From assembly GCA_003260075.1 (NCBI GenBank), contig QLIY01000130.1, forward strand, positions 143,469 to 207,468: a stretch of 64,000 nt of DNA, read 5' to 3'. This document shows positions 10,901-22,355 of this stretch, piece after piece (the stretch's first letter is position 1; every line of letters begins with the position of its first letter). The position numbers and the translations under genes are program-made. The stretch comes from Phallusia mammillata (Eukaryota; Chordata; Ascidiacea; Phlebobranchia; Ascidiidae). Under the pieces are notes generated by a model. That model was not told the origin of the DNA. It searched no databases and was given only the letters and a program-made list of their open reading frames with translations.

Positions 10901-12181
10901 TATCCCACGAAAACCTGAAGATAAAAAAACTGGAACCAATCTGTCTCTTCTTCGACAGAGTGGAAAGAAAATACTCGGATCGTGGTTACGTCACAATCAC
11001 CGATGACGTAACAGGCAACGTCACCTGCAAGTGCAACCATCTTACCTTGTTTACAGTTTTACTGGCTGTCGAGTTCACCACCATACCAAAGGGGGTCAAG
11101 GTAAATATTTAAATGTGATTTTTTAAACAATTGCTTGCATTTATGCAAAATTTCGTTTCAGATCACCTCTTACGCTACAGAATCAACTTCAGTCGTGTTT
11201 CTGATCGCCACCATAATAATCCTCTACAAGTCGAAACACAGCGGAGATCGGGTTCCGGTTCAAATCAGCTTGTCATTGGCTCTTCTGCTTTTCCACGCTG
11301 TCAATATATCACATGATCTTGCAGTGACGCACGAGATTCCATGTGTGATTCACACAACAGCCAATCAATATTTGTTGCTGTCTTCAGGTAAATAAAGTAA
11401 CAAGCATTGCCTTATATTATGTGTTCTGGTGCATTTGTTTGTTTTCAGGAGTGTGGTTTTTAGTTGAAGGAATTCGTCTCTTTATGGCAACTTCGTTTCC
11501 AGTCAAGTTTCGAACCCAAAATGCGTCAAAACGTTTTAAGATCTTCATGGTTATCGGTTGATCATTCCAGCATTGATAGTGGGACTATCCTTCGCTGTGG
11601 GGTTTCTCCTCGACATCTACATGAAGCCCCAATCATTGTACGAGCAATGCAACAAATTTGTTCAGGTTCGAAAGTACGACAGATGCTGGTTGACTCCCGG
11701 TACTCCGATCTTCTACTCCACGGTCGTCGCTCCTCTTGCTTTCGTCCTCCTTATCAACTCCATGATCATACTAAAGATCACACATGTGATGCTGCACTCG
11801 AGGAAGATGCGGAACAGAGGAGAAGATCCCGGGACAGAAGATGCTTTGAGAGCTGCAAAGTCTTTCATCTTGCTCTTCTTCATGCTTGGTGGAACTTGGG
11901 GTTTGGCTTTCTTTACAGGTAATATTTGTGCATGTGAATTTTTCAAGTTTCATTTACATTTGCATCAGTGTTAGGACTTTCAAGGTTATGCTTTATCAAC
12001 AAATCGTTCAACAAAAACAGGTATCGTAAACGAGATTTCGAACGAGGTGTTTATGTAGATCCACAGCTTGGTGAACGGATTGCAGGGAATCGTCGTCTTC
12101 CTGCTGTACTGCGTCATGGATGGCGACATCAGACAGAAAATGCCGACGTGCAAACGTGAAGCTGATTTCAGGTCTCAGTAG
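7921..12181 (+). pseudogene. Adhesion GPCR unit 2 (VWA-GAIN-7TM), decayed
   Basis: Recognisable exons: signal peptide 7921-7984 (MSFFVSLLVLLAVVC start), VWA exon 2 at 8939-9092, VWA exon 3 near 9161-9251, VWA exon 4 at 9587-9771, GAIN/GPS 10277-11100, 7TM exon 1 at 11162-11387, 7TM exon 2 at 11449-11918, tail 12021-12181. Lesions seen directly: VWA exon 1 with the metal-binding motif is missing; TAG at 9039-9041 in VWA exon 2; VWA exon 3 has about 4 nt deleted; 7TM exon 2 is 470 rather than 471 nt, with a base lost near 11560 so the frame reads TGA; TAG at 12056-12058 in the last exon. The GPS keeps CNHLT, but a Cys conserved in the other units is Tyr. The GAIN exon holds an in-frame 105-nt artefactual duplication around C10 at 10788-10797. 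It lacks the long GGESSN tail. Confidence 0.85.
8229..8495. repeat. Duplicated intron segment around C10 (8361-8370)
   Basis: The block beginning ACGGCCGTATTAGGCG is repeated after the tract, with a short indel. It lies where VWA exon 1 would be expected, so that exon's absence could partly reflect misassembly. Confidence 0.65.
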
Positions 12182-13140
12182 CAGAGAAATCAGGCATATG
12201 CAAAAGAGGTGAAAGTTCAAAAAATTAGTTTGCAGTTGTGCAATGTTATGAAAGAGCAAGCGTCATTGGTTGTCATTGGTTGTCTCAGCCAATATAAAAT
12301 TTGGTTGAAGCTCTAAACCACCAAGTCGGATTTTGCTATTCGATACTGTATCGTATTGTATAAATGTTAACGTTGGAAAAAACTATACGTTGAACTTTTT
12401 TATGCTTGCTTTGCCCCTCACCCAAGTGCTGAGTGCCTTCTAAGGGGTTACCCCAACTTAGTGAATAATCATCAAGCAAAGATCGTGTGTTTCGTTTTCA
12501 GATTTGACTTTGACGTTTCGTTACTATTTGTGTCATAGCATTGCATCTGTAAATTCCGTTATATTTTGCATTGGTTGGTTACAAGCAGATTTTAAATGGT
12601 TCATAAACATGAGTTTGTAATCATCGGGCAACGAAACCACATTCCTTAAATTGAACACATTGTTTAGCTAATATAAGATTATTTTTTACTTATAACCACA
12701 AACATTTGGGTTTTGCTTGGTGGGAAAGACACGAATTTAGTTTTTGCCAGCAAACATTTGATGCCACCAGTGTTTTTCCACTGTAGACATTTGCAAGCAT
12801 TCTTGTTTTTGTATTGTAATGCTTCCTGTGTGTCTGGCATTTGATTTCACTGCAATGTTTGTAATCTTACTTTGTAATTAAATGAGTTTTTGTCTTATTT
12901 ACACACTGACGTATTCTCATGTCATAACTAAACATATGTAAGTTACTTCCTACCATTTCGGCTTCTCTGGACTCCAGTTAACATTAAGATCCCGGGAAAT
13001 TATCAGGAAAACACAGGACACATTCAACCATAGCTCCTCCACCGATGTTGTGTTGTTGCGTTATGTTGTCAGAATATCACATGCCTTTTTGACCCGTTGT
13101 ACTGCACTGATACCATGACATTAGAGCGTGATAATAAACA
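12182..13140 (+). other. Conserved 3' flank or UTR of GPCR unit 2
   Basis: No protein gene. Blocks such as TTTTTCCACTGTAGACAT (about 12,773) and GCCTTTTTGACCCGTTGTAC (about 13,083) recur downstream of units 3, 4 and partly 5. An AATAAA poly(A) signal at 13133-13138 falls at the same relative place as in units 3 and 4, so this may be a 3' UTR of nearly 1 kb or simply part of the duplicated segment. Confidence 0.5.
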
Positions 13141-14076
13141 AGTGTGAGTGTGTATAAAACTAGTGACATTTTTAATGTGTGTTTCTTTTGGCAACTAAAT
13201 GTTTTTGAACAAATCCAATCAAAACGGCGCTTTCCAATCATTTTAGCAATTCCTCAATGGCACCTCAAAATATTCACGTTTCCACCCTAATTAACTATAG
13301 CCAAACTAGACAAACACCTTTTAAGATGCGATTTTACGTTGACGTACCTCCTCTATGGATGAAAGTCTGTTCTATAATGGATCGGTGGAATCAAAACAAC
13401 TTTCGTGTCATTTAATCTTATGTTCTGCCATGGCTTTTGTGGCAATTTTAGTTTATACCACAGGGCTAGCGTGCTTTGGAGAAAGTTATTTTCTACTTAG
13501 TATATGGTGTAGCATTCTAACAGGCCCGTCAACAATTCGAAAAACTTTAAAATGTGTGCTACCAAAAGCAACTGATTGTTTTCAAACAACTCCAATCTAA
13601 ACGAAGATTCCTATCTTTTTTTAGCAATTCCTCAATTAACAATTTCAAACATTTTCATTTTTACCCTGAGAGGCCAAAGTCGACAAACGACGCCAAACTA
13701 CAAACACCATTTAAGATCAGGATTTGGATTGTAGTCATCGCTCTTATTTTAACGTGCCTCAAATTTATTACATTTTGTTCAATTTTTGTTCATCTAATTA
13801 TACCTTTGTTAATATATGAGTGCACTGTAAACACATTCTTATTATGTTTATATTTTGCCCTATTTTTGCCTAAATTTTAAAGTCCACTTTTCTCACGGGT
13901 TTCGACACCAGGACGCTCCTGAGGTCGAATCATATGAGTGTAACGCCTCGGACTAATCGGCCCAAGTTTCTGCCAAACTGTCCACATTATTCCAACACAT
14001 TACAGTTAATGATGCACCCATATTTCGGTTGGCCGAAACATTTCGGCCGAATATGCCGTTTTCCAATGTTTCGGTT

Positions 14077-14121
<45 letters not shown>

Positions 14122-14935
14122 TTTTTTAGAAAACCGGCCGAAACCGAACTTTTTAATTGCATACATTTAATCCCAAAACTTTCAAGATGAAATATCATAA
14201 ATTAACTGATTGCTGCGTCTAAAAAATACAAGTCACGTTTTCTGCAAAATATTGGAAGCTTAGCAAAGCTTATGCATTGATGGTTAAAAACCTGAATCAG
14301 AAAGAGGTTTAAGAATATGCTTTTCAATCTGGTTCTTGGCGGATCACCATTTTTGTACGGGTTCGAACCCAGGACACTCCCAGAGACGAATCTCGGTCAG
14401 GTTTTTTATGTCTGTATATGGATCAGGCACGCCAAACCATTCGGCCAAGTTCCTGCCCATTCAGGCGGTTTGGTGCATCACTAATTACAATGACATGCAA
14501 ACTGCAACAGACCTGTTTTTGTTTTCAAATTTTTCTGCCGCTTGACGACGCTAGTGCACAAAATTACATCATTTTGTCTTGAACGAAAGTGAATCATCCA
14601 AGTCACCGAGTTGGGTTGAGTTTATTTCGCCGGTGAGACAAATCGTAGCAGCACAATTGCACTAAAATATTCACCAAGCCGGAAATAGCTGCGCAACGTT
14701 GGGACGTTATAAAGCGCGACAAAGGTAAGGGCACAATTGTTGGAAAGATGATAAACCAGCTGCAGCTACACCGTTACTAAAAGCGTTATTTTCTATTATG
14801 ACGTAACAACGCGCTGCCTCTGCTCCGTCCCGGAATCGGTTAAATGTTGTAAAACATGGCTGATTTGTCCAAATGGCGTTTTTGATTAAGTCTTGTAACT
14901 TTTTGTATTTGTACTCACCTAACATTGTTCTAGGG
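13141..14935. other. Intergenic region with repeat fragments
   Basis: No supported gene; open frames at 13355-13880 have no recognisable features. A repeat fragment near 14010-14155 (GCACCCATATTTCGGTTGGC) resembles the MITE at 51338-51723 and is interrupted by a C44 tract at 14078-14121. A block at about 14327-14490 with GGGTTCGAACCC recurs at 29,735-29,930. Confidence 0.45.
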
Positions 14936-15348
14936 CAGTGGTTCTTAACTTTTTTTTACTTTGCGACCTCTTTAGTTGTTTCCTAAAACAACGTAAACCC
15001 TTTACAAATACATTTAAGAAGTTTTACTACCATAATGTGTTTATGAACGTCACGTTTTCTTTGCGGTACAGAAAACTTTTCAAATTGTGGGTATGGCCTA
15101 TGTCACCATAAATCTTTTCAATATTTTGTGCTATTTATTTTAGAAACACCTAAAACACAATCGTATAAGATTATATGTTTGCAAACGATGAATTCTAAAT
15201 CAATATGTTGTGTGAGTTATAACTCTGAACAGAAGACACAGGGAAAGTTTGAATAAAATTTTCCCAAAATTTTTTGCGTCTTCGCGAGCCCTTCAGAATT
15301 GCTTGGCAACCCCTTTGGGGGTCGCGACCATTAGGTTGAGAAGCACTG
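14936..15348. mobile_element. hAT-like MITE with 8-bp target duplication
   Basis: Terminal inverted repeats CAGTGGTTCTTAACTTT and its near-complement ending GAAGCACTG bound a 413-bp noncoding element. The 8-bp duplication TTCTAGGG flanks it at 14928-14935 and 15349-15356. It has no transposase. A related copy at the paralogous site lies at 30375-30767. Confidence 0.85.
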
Positions 15349-16652
15349 TTCTAGGGGGATATTTGTGCACTCGTTATCACTGAAGACCCTAAAATTGAAC
15401 TACCAAGATATTAAACCTAAGGTAAACCGTTTTAGCCCAAAGACCAGGTTGAAGAAGCTAAGCATGGTGCAATAACCAGTGGGTAATATTGAACATGCCC
15501 TTTGTTTATCGGGTTTGAAATTTAACAACCATCCTCATACATTGGTGGAAAGTTACACAAACCCCCCCCCCCTAAGGTAAACCGTTTTAGCCCAAAGACC
15601 AGGTTGAAGAAACTAAGCATGATGCAATAACCAGTGGGTAATATTGAACATGCACTTTGTTTATCGGGTTTGAAATTTAACAACGTTCCTCATACATTGG
15701 TGGAAAGTCACACAAACCGTTTTTAAGTAAACAACTAATATATATTTCATAAAGTTTTAACCACGACCACGAAGTGCACCATCACAGAAAAAAGCGAAGA
15801 TAGGAAGAGGTTGTTGAACTCCTTTGCTGACTTGACTCAAAGTTGATTTTACCTCCACAATCAATTCGTATAGGTAACATGCTACAGGAGGCAGGTGGAT
15901 TTGGCCAACTGTGGAGAACCGATAATAAGCATCAGGTTTTTCATACAATCTTGCTTCCGTGTTTGTACATAGCTGCCTTGCATGTAATCAATCAAGTATT
16001 GCTGCGAGGAAATTGTTGTGATGCTTTTGACACTCGTGTCATGACTCATGACCCCGGAAGTTGAACCTTTTGTTTTATACTTACAACGCTTCGCAATGAG
16101 TTGATATTACATGAACAGAACTTATTACTATTTTCAAACGTTGTTGTGACCTTTATTACCTTCTTGTTTATTCCTGTATAAACAGTGCCAAATTTAACCG
16201 TTCAAATAGATAGGGTCAGCTACTTGCAATGGCCACTAGTGGCTCCAGCTGATCCATTTTTGTTTGCGTCGTTGTCATTAAATGTGTCAAAACTGCTTAC
16301 TTACTATATGCACGTGAACGAAATAAATGAATTGAATAGCTACTGGCTGGTGTTGCTGCGGTCAGTTAAAAATAGAAAGATACAATGCAAGGTGATATCA
16401 AGGTGAATAGTTTAGGACCTCCGTGGGTCTGGCAGTTTAAGTCTAAGACGAATGCTGTCATTGGTTTCAAATGATTTTGTAGAAATAAAAGTAGTTTACA
16501 CATGAATGACTATGTTTTTTGCATGTTTGTGTCGCAAGCCTTAACAAAGTGTAATTACGTCTAATTTGACCAGTTGCAAAATGGTTTTGTACAAAATCTG
16601 GTGGTTCAGTGTTACAAAATCGTAAGTACTACAGAAAACAACAAGTTGGGAA
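15349..16652 (+). other. 5' flank of GPCR unit 3
   Basis: No exon is seen. Positions 15418-15561 recur at 15573-15716 across a C11 tract (15562-15572), a probable unmerged overlap. The block at about 15,880-16,480 is homologous to the upstream block of unit 2. Confidence 0.5.
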
Positions 16653-16714
16653 ATGAGCTTCTTTGTTTCTCTACTTGATGCTGGCCGTCGTCTGCTTCAA
16701 ACCAAGTTTGCAAG
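16653..16714 (+). pseudogene. Decayed extra copy of the signal-peptide exon
   Basis: Begins ATGAGCTTCTTTG like the other units, but is 62 instead of 64 nt. Two bases are lost in the middle, shifting the frame before the GT donor. An intact copy with its own upstream motif follows at 17051, so the first exon and its promoter-proximal sequence were duplicated here. Confidence 0.75.
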
Positions 16715-17050
16715 GTAAACTTAGACGTAATGTTTTTTCTATGTAACATAACATCACAACTATGTTAATTTATTAATCACTACATACATAATGTCTTGAT
16801 TCTGTTATGCGGTTTAAAGTCAGGCAAGGTTTTTTGGCCACATTCGATAAATAGAACAGTATGGGTTTGTTTGGGGGTTAACTGATCGCACTTGGTATTA
16901 TTTCTGTCTTAATTTCTTTTTACTTTCGGCCCAGTTCACAACTTTGTGTGGGTTTCCTTTGCAATAAATGTGATGCCAAATTTGGTGAAAATCTGGTGAC
17001 TCAGTGTTACAAAATCGTAAGTATTCTACAGAAATCATGTGGTTGACAGA

Positions 17051-18516
17051 ATGATCTCCTTTGTTTCTCTACTTGTGGTGCTGGCCGTCGTCTCCTTTAA
17101 ACCAAGTTTGCAAGGTAAAGGATCTGACTTCTCACTATAATTTCTGTTGGAAATTTTCAATTTCAACCCAGTTTGCAACATGTTAATTTCCTTTACTGTG
17201 CGAGTGTGCCAAATGTGGTGATTTCGAAATATAGGCTACTTATGTGGCAATGGAAATTAAACGTTTGTCTACCCTCTAGATCAGGGGTGTCCAAACTTTT
17301 TTTAACGGGGCCAAATTTTACCAGGTAATGACGCCCGCGGGCCAACGTTATTTCAGAATTAGGACACAAATTTACAGAATTTAAGGAAATTTTGTGATTT
17401 GGTTGAGTCAGCACCTTCCTTTTTACCGGTAAATGAAGTTCCATGGAAAGCTTTTGCGTGAAGTAGCGTCGCCAAAACCCAAAAACTTAATACAAAGTTC
17501 CAAACTATGGCGGGCCATACGCAACATAATTTAAAAAAACAGCCGCGGGCCACTTAAAATGCCGTCGGGGGGCCGCATTTGGCCCGCGGGCCACAGTTTG
17601 GACACCCCTGCTCTAGATATTAGGGTCGTATTAGGCGGCAAATTGTATTGCTATTCGGGTTTATACGTAAGTTAGAGATTTTCGGTCTTTGTAAACTCGT
17701 TTGGCTTGTTTTGGGTTCTGGCGCAGTTTGGACACCCCTGCCATGTGTATTTACAATTTAACCCCGGTTACCAACCTTTGCCCCGATATTTTTTCTTTTT
17801 TTTTTCAGCTCAACAAATCGATATTGTGTTTTTGGTGGACAGTACTAGCTCAATAACAACTTCTCAGTTTGCAACATACAAGAGTGCTTTTGTAACAATG
17901 GCTGATGCTCTAAAAGCGGGTTTCGACAGACACTTACTGCAAGTTGCCATTCTACAGTACGGAAACAACAACATAGCAAAGTAATAAAATGTTTCAATAA
18001 TGCGCAATATTTAAGACCACTTACTTTTAATTGGATCGCACATTGTTTTTGTACGTATCAACGCAGCGTAACATTACGTGTAATAAAGTACTAAACTTTG
18101 TAAGTACCTCATACGTAACCACCCATATTGACGTTTGGCATATTCCAAATAATTTGTAAATATTTTGTTGTTGTTGTAAATAGGATGCTTCATGTGAAAC
18201 ATTTTAGTCTCATTCTTTGCTTGACAACGTGCTAGCAGAATTAAAAAATCGTTGCCAAAAAGTCTATATGAACGTTTTGTGAAATACAGCAAATAGGTTG
18301 GGTGCTCTTGCAGTTTTTTTTTTGTCCCAATAACTTTACCAATTTTCAAATACATGTACGTGAGGTTAATAGCTTTTCGACATCTTGAAACTTGGAAAGC
18401 AATGTGCATTAACACGGTTTAAATCTATTTTTGGCAGCATTGACTACAGCGACAACAGCTTTTATCAGAATCCCACCACCCTTGGAAATTGCACCACAGT
18501 CCAATGCTTTAAAGAT

Positions 18517-18587
<71 letters not shown>

Positions 18588-21500
18588 CTTGGTGGAATCA
18601 CTTTTACCGCAACCGCCGTCGAGAGAGCTGTCAAAGTAAGGCGTTGTTCTAACAAGAAATCAAACGCAAAATTTATTATGACTTGGTTTTCTGTTTAGAT
18701 CGACTTCAATTACTCTGCTAACGCCGCAACCTCCAAAAAATTTCTGATTCTTACAACGGACGGTGCTGCAACGGACGCTCATCTTTTGGATACCAGGTTG
18801 GTGTTTTAAGTAATGAGCAACATTCACTTACGTCATTCCCATTATAATCCCGATATTTGTACTCATTTTTTTCGTATCCTTAATGTTGTTGCTATGGCAC
18901 CCACGCAAGTATAGATCAACGTATTTAACCTACTCGTTCCCAACCTTACACTGATCGCAATACACCTAACGAATTTTTCTTTCGCTGCGTCCAACCTGAA
19001 ACTGATTTGACTAAATGGACCAAAACAATAGGTCTGTTCTACTTGAATAGTATAACATATTTCTGCAAGCGACAAGGTTTGGCCCAAAAATTGGACTTAT
19101 TTGATTGCATTCCAGACGTGTTTTCTGATGGGCTTTGTGATGTGTTACACACGTCGAACAGCAGCATAAAATGCTGTTTAACCAATACAAGTAGTAGGGA
19201 GGTATAAAATGTGATGCTGATTGTTTTAGCCTATTTAACATGAATTCGTGTCAATTCTTGATCTTAAAATTGGTATGGCAAAATTCAGAAAGCCACCTGC
19301 CTACCATTAGGAAAGTGGTATCAAACTTTAGGAACCACTGATTTAACCTTTCGAAACTACCCAAAAAATAGATTTCCTAATTTGTTTTTTCTATTAAGCA
19401 AGATAATTTCAAAGGCTGGGGAAAATTACCCTAAACATATCTGTCAGATTGTATTACAAGAAAAACGACGGTAATGAAATTTTTGATCGAACGACCTTAG
19501 TTTGTATACCTCTCATGGACAACATTTAATACTGGTTAAACCTACAGCACTTGTATTGCTTTTTACAACAGCTACGGTTTGACGAGCAGCAACAACATTA
19601 CAGTGTACGCCATTGGAATTGGACCAGACGTTGTTCAAAGTGAGCTTCAAACCATTGCCAACAAGGGAACTAGCAACGACAGAGTTACAATGTTAACCAA
19701 TTTTACTACTCTTGGTGACATCCTAGTTAACATTGTATCTGAGATTACACCAAATGTATCTGAGATTACACTAAATGTATCTGAGATGACACCAAATGTA
19801 TCTGAGACGACACCAAATGTATCTGTGATGACACCAAATGTATCTGAGAATACAACAAATGTATCTGAGATGACACCAAATGTATCTGAGACGACACCAA
19901 ATGTATCTGAGATGACACCAAATGTATCAGAGATGACACCAAATGTATCAGAGATGACACCAAATAAATCTGTACCCGAAGGTAACTTTTTGTTGTGATT
20001 AGTCGGTGTACGACGTGGTTCTCAAATATGTGAAGGGGGGGGGGCGCGTAACCACCAGAGCCATAACAAAAAAATAATATTTTATTAAGGAAATGATATC
20101 TAGGTTGTCTCTTACCATTTGTTAATCAAAGTGATCTTCAAACCAGTGCCAACAGAGGAAATAGCAACGACAAAGTTACAATGTTGCACAATTTTACTGC
20201 CCTTGGTGACACCCTGGTTAACAATTTATCTGGGATTACACCAAATTAATCTATGCCAAAAGATAACTTCTTGTAGTTTTTAGAAGACGTGTTGATCGAA
20301 TTTGTTAGGCGCGAAGGCAAACATGGTTAGTGTGGCATCCGATATACCAAATTGTCATTGAGTTGTTTTGTTACAGATCCTTCATTTCTGGATCAGTTAA
20401 TAAATTCAAATCCTGCAAGTGTGATAGAAACAGAAAACATCGAAACTCGAATTGAATTTTTTTCACGAAATCATTTTCAAACAAACGGAACCACCTATAG
20501 CAGCAGAGATGCTCAACTGCACATCGTGGTTACCAATATCAGCCAGGAGACATACAACTCAAATCTTCAGCTTGGGTCATCTAACATCGACTTTACACTA
20601 CAAACAAATGGAGTGAAACGAATCATAATTGCAGTGCTTGTCTTCAAGATAAACACAACAGGAATTGCACAGACTCAACCAGTCGAAGCCGGTTCATTGG
20701 CTACAACGCGGTACATGGCTACGTTCAGCACAACCTACATTGCTATTGTGGGTTGGGATGCCGATAGCTTCAAGCGCTTACGCCACAAACGGTTCACTAC
20801 CGATAAAGGAAGCGATCAACTGACAGGAAACGCAAGTTTAATTTTTCCTCCAACATCACCAGAAACCGTCTGCAAGCTGATCAAAGCGGGAAATTTTTCC
20901 CATGAAAACCTGAAGATCAAGAAACTGGAACCAATTTGTCTCTACTTCGACAGAGTGGAAAGAAAATACTCGGATCGGGGTTGCGTCACAATCACTGATG
21001 ACGTGACAGGCAACGTCACTTGCAAGTGCAACCATCTCACTTTGTTCACTGTTCTACTTGCTGTCGAATCCATCACCATTCCAAACGGCGTCATGGTAAA
21101 GATTTAATGTAAACTTGAACAAATGGCTCACAAAATGAACAACACTTTATTTCAGATCACATCTTACGCCACAGAATCAACTTCAGTCGTGTTTCTCATC
21201 GCCACCATAATAATCCTCTACAAGTCGAAACACAGCGGAGATCGGGTTCCGGTTTAAATTAGCTTGTCACTTGCTCTTCTGCTCTTACACACTGTCAACA
21301 TATCACATGATCTTGGCGTGATGCACGAGATTCCATGTGTGATTCACACAGCAGTCAACCAGTATCTTTTGCTGTCTTTAGGTATATAAAGTAACAGACC
21401 AATTTGAGTTTCAAGCATTGATATGTATTTTATGATCTGACGCAATTGATTTTTTCAGGAGTATGGTTCCTCGTTGAGGGAATTCGTCTCTTTATGGCAA

Positions 21501-22355
21501 CTTCGTTTCCAGTCGAATTCCAAACCCAGGATTCGTCAAAGCGTCTTAAGATCTTCATGATGATTGGTTGGATTGTTCCAGCCTTTGTAGTGGGAACATC
21601 CATGGCAGTGGGGGTTTCCCTCGACATCTACATGAAGTCCCAACCATTGTACGAGCAATGTAACGAATTTATTCAGGTTCCCAAGTATATGAGATGCTGG
21701 TTGGCTCCCGGTACTCCGATATTCTACTCCACGGTCGTCGCATCTCTTTCTCTCGTCCTCTTAACCAACTTCATGATCATCCTGAAGACGACACATGTGA
21801 TGTTGCACTCGAAGAAGATGCGGAACAGAGGAGAAGATCCAGGGACAGGAGATGCGTTAAGAGCAGCAAAGTCTTTCATCTTACTCTTCTTTATGCTTGG
21901 TGGAACTTGGGTTTTGGCTTTCTTTACAGGTAATATTTGTGAGTTCTTTCAACGTTTAGTTTTCTTAAGTTGTATTAATGCGAGGAATTTCAAAGATATG
22001 GTTTTACAAACAGATTACATTTTCAGGACTCGGGAACGAGATTTCGAACGAGGTGTTCATGTACATTCACACCTTGGTGAACGGGTCGCAGGGAATCGTC
22101 GTCTTCCTGTTGTATTGTGTCATGGATGACGACATCAGACAGAAAATGCTGACGTGCAAGCGTGAAGCTGATGTTGGTTCGAAGCAGCGGAGAAGCGAGG
22201 CAAAACCAAAAGGAGGTGAAAGTTCAAATGCAGATGGAGGTGAAAGTACAAATGCTGGAGGAGGTGAAAGTTCACATGCGAAAAGAGGTGAAAGTTCAAA
22301 TGCAGAAGGAGGTGAAAGTTCAATTGCAGAAGGAGGTGAAAGTTCAAACAATTAG
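17051..22355 (+). CDS. Adhesion GPCR unit 3 (VWA-GAIN-7TM) with a nonsense codon
   Basis: Exons: signal peptide 17051-17114; VWA 17809-17980, 18438-18635, 18699-18796, 19572-19981; GAIN/GPS 20377-21095; 7TM 21156-21381 and 21459-21929; tail 22027-22355. Sizes and phases match unit 5 apart from the marked problems. VWA has the metal-ion site DSTSS and the later TTDGAATD loop. VWA exon 2 has 71 G (18517-18587) in place of normal coding sequence, probably a filled gap. VWA exon 4 is extended by about eleven 7-residue repeats (TPNVSEM type) with N-glycosylation sequons. The GPS contains CNHLT. The convertase-like site is RLRHKR, weaker than RRKR in the sister units. The tail carries about six GGESSNAE-type repeats. 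TAA at 21255-21257, where the sisters have CAA, would cut the protein after the second membrane segment. It could be a null allele, a sequence error or a recent pseudogene. Confidence 0.8.
17282..17610. mobile_element. hAT-like MITE in intron 1 of unit 3
   Basis: 329 bp between CAGGGGTGTCCAAACTTT and its inverted partner ending GTTTGGACACCCCTG. The target duplication is CTCTAGAT (17274-17281 and 17611-17618). The interior reads GGGCC-rich at both ends and has no coding capacity. Confidence 0.9.
17724..17742. repeat. Isolated terminal repeat of the same MITE family
   Basis: CAGTTTGGACACCCCTGCC repeats the right end of the element at 17282-17610, about 110 bp away and without the rest. It may be a remnant of a second copy or a local duplication. 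Confidence 0.6.
19734..19978 (+). repeat. Exonic 21-bp minisatellite coding TPNVSEM repeats
   Basis: Roughly eleven tandem 21-nt units inside VWA exon 4 of unit 3, each coding a 7-residue unit with NVS (once NKS), a consensus N-glycosylation site. Units 2, 4 and 5 have a single ending at this place. The frame is kept throughout, so it forms a glycosylated linker between the VWA and GAIN parts. Confidence 0.9.
20125..20250 (+). pseudogene. Remnant second copy of VWA exon 4 in unit 3
   Basis: Resembles the exon at 19572-19981 (GATCTTCAAACCAGTGCCAA, then TTACTGCCCTTGGTGACACC) but lacks the start and a usable donor, and reads into a stop after ACACCAAAT. It lies in the intron just after the real exon and just after a G10 tract at 20035-20044. 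Confidence 0.6.
22213..22352 (+). repeat. 24-bp tandem repeat coding the GGESSNAE tail (unit 3)
   Basis: About six units of GGAGGTGAAAGTTCAAATGC type, coding an acidic, serine-rich cytoplasmic tail that ends at the stop codon. A similar tract is in unit 5; gene 1 has one unit. Confidence 0.9.

Noticed and set aside
19766-19963. Minus-strand frame of repeated SSLIHLV units
   Set aside because: It is the antisense of the 21-bp coding minisatellite in unit 3.
19734-19978. CRISPR-like or regulatory repeat array
   Set aside because: The repeats have no spacers and are an in-frame part of a receptor exon in an animal genome.
22067-22351. Minus-strand frame of FELSPPSA repeats
   Set aside because: Antisense shadow of the 24-bp tail repeat.
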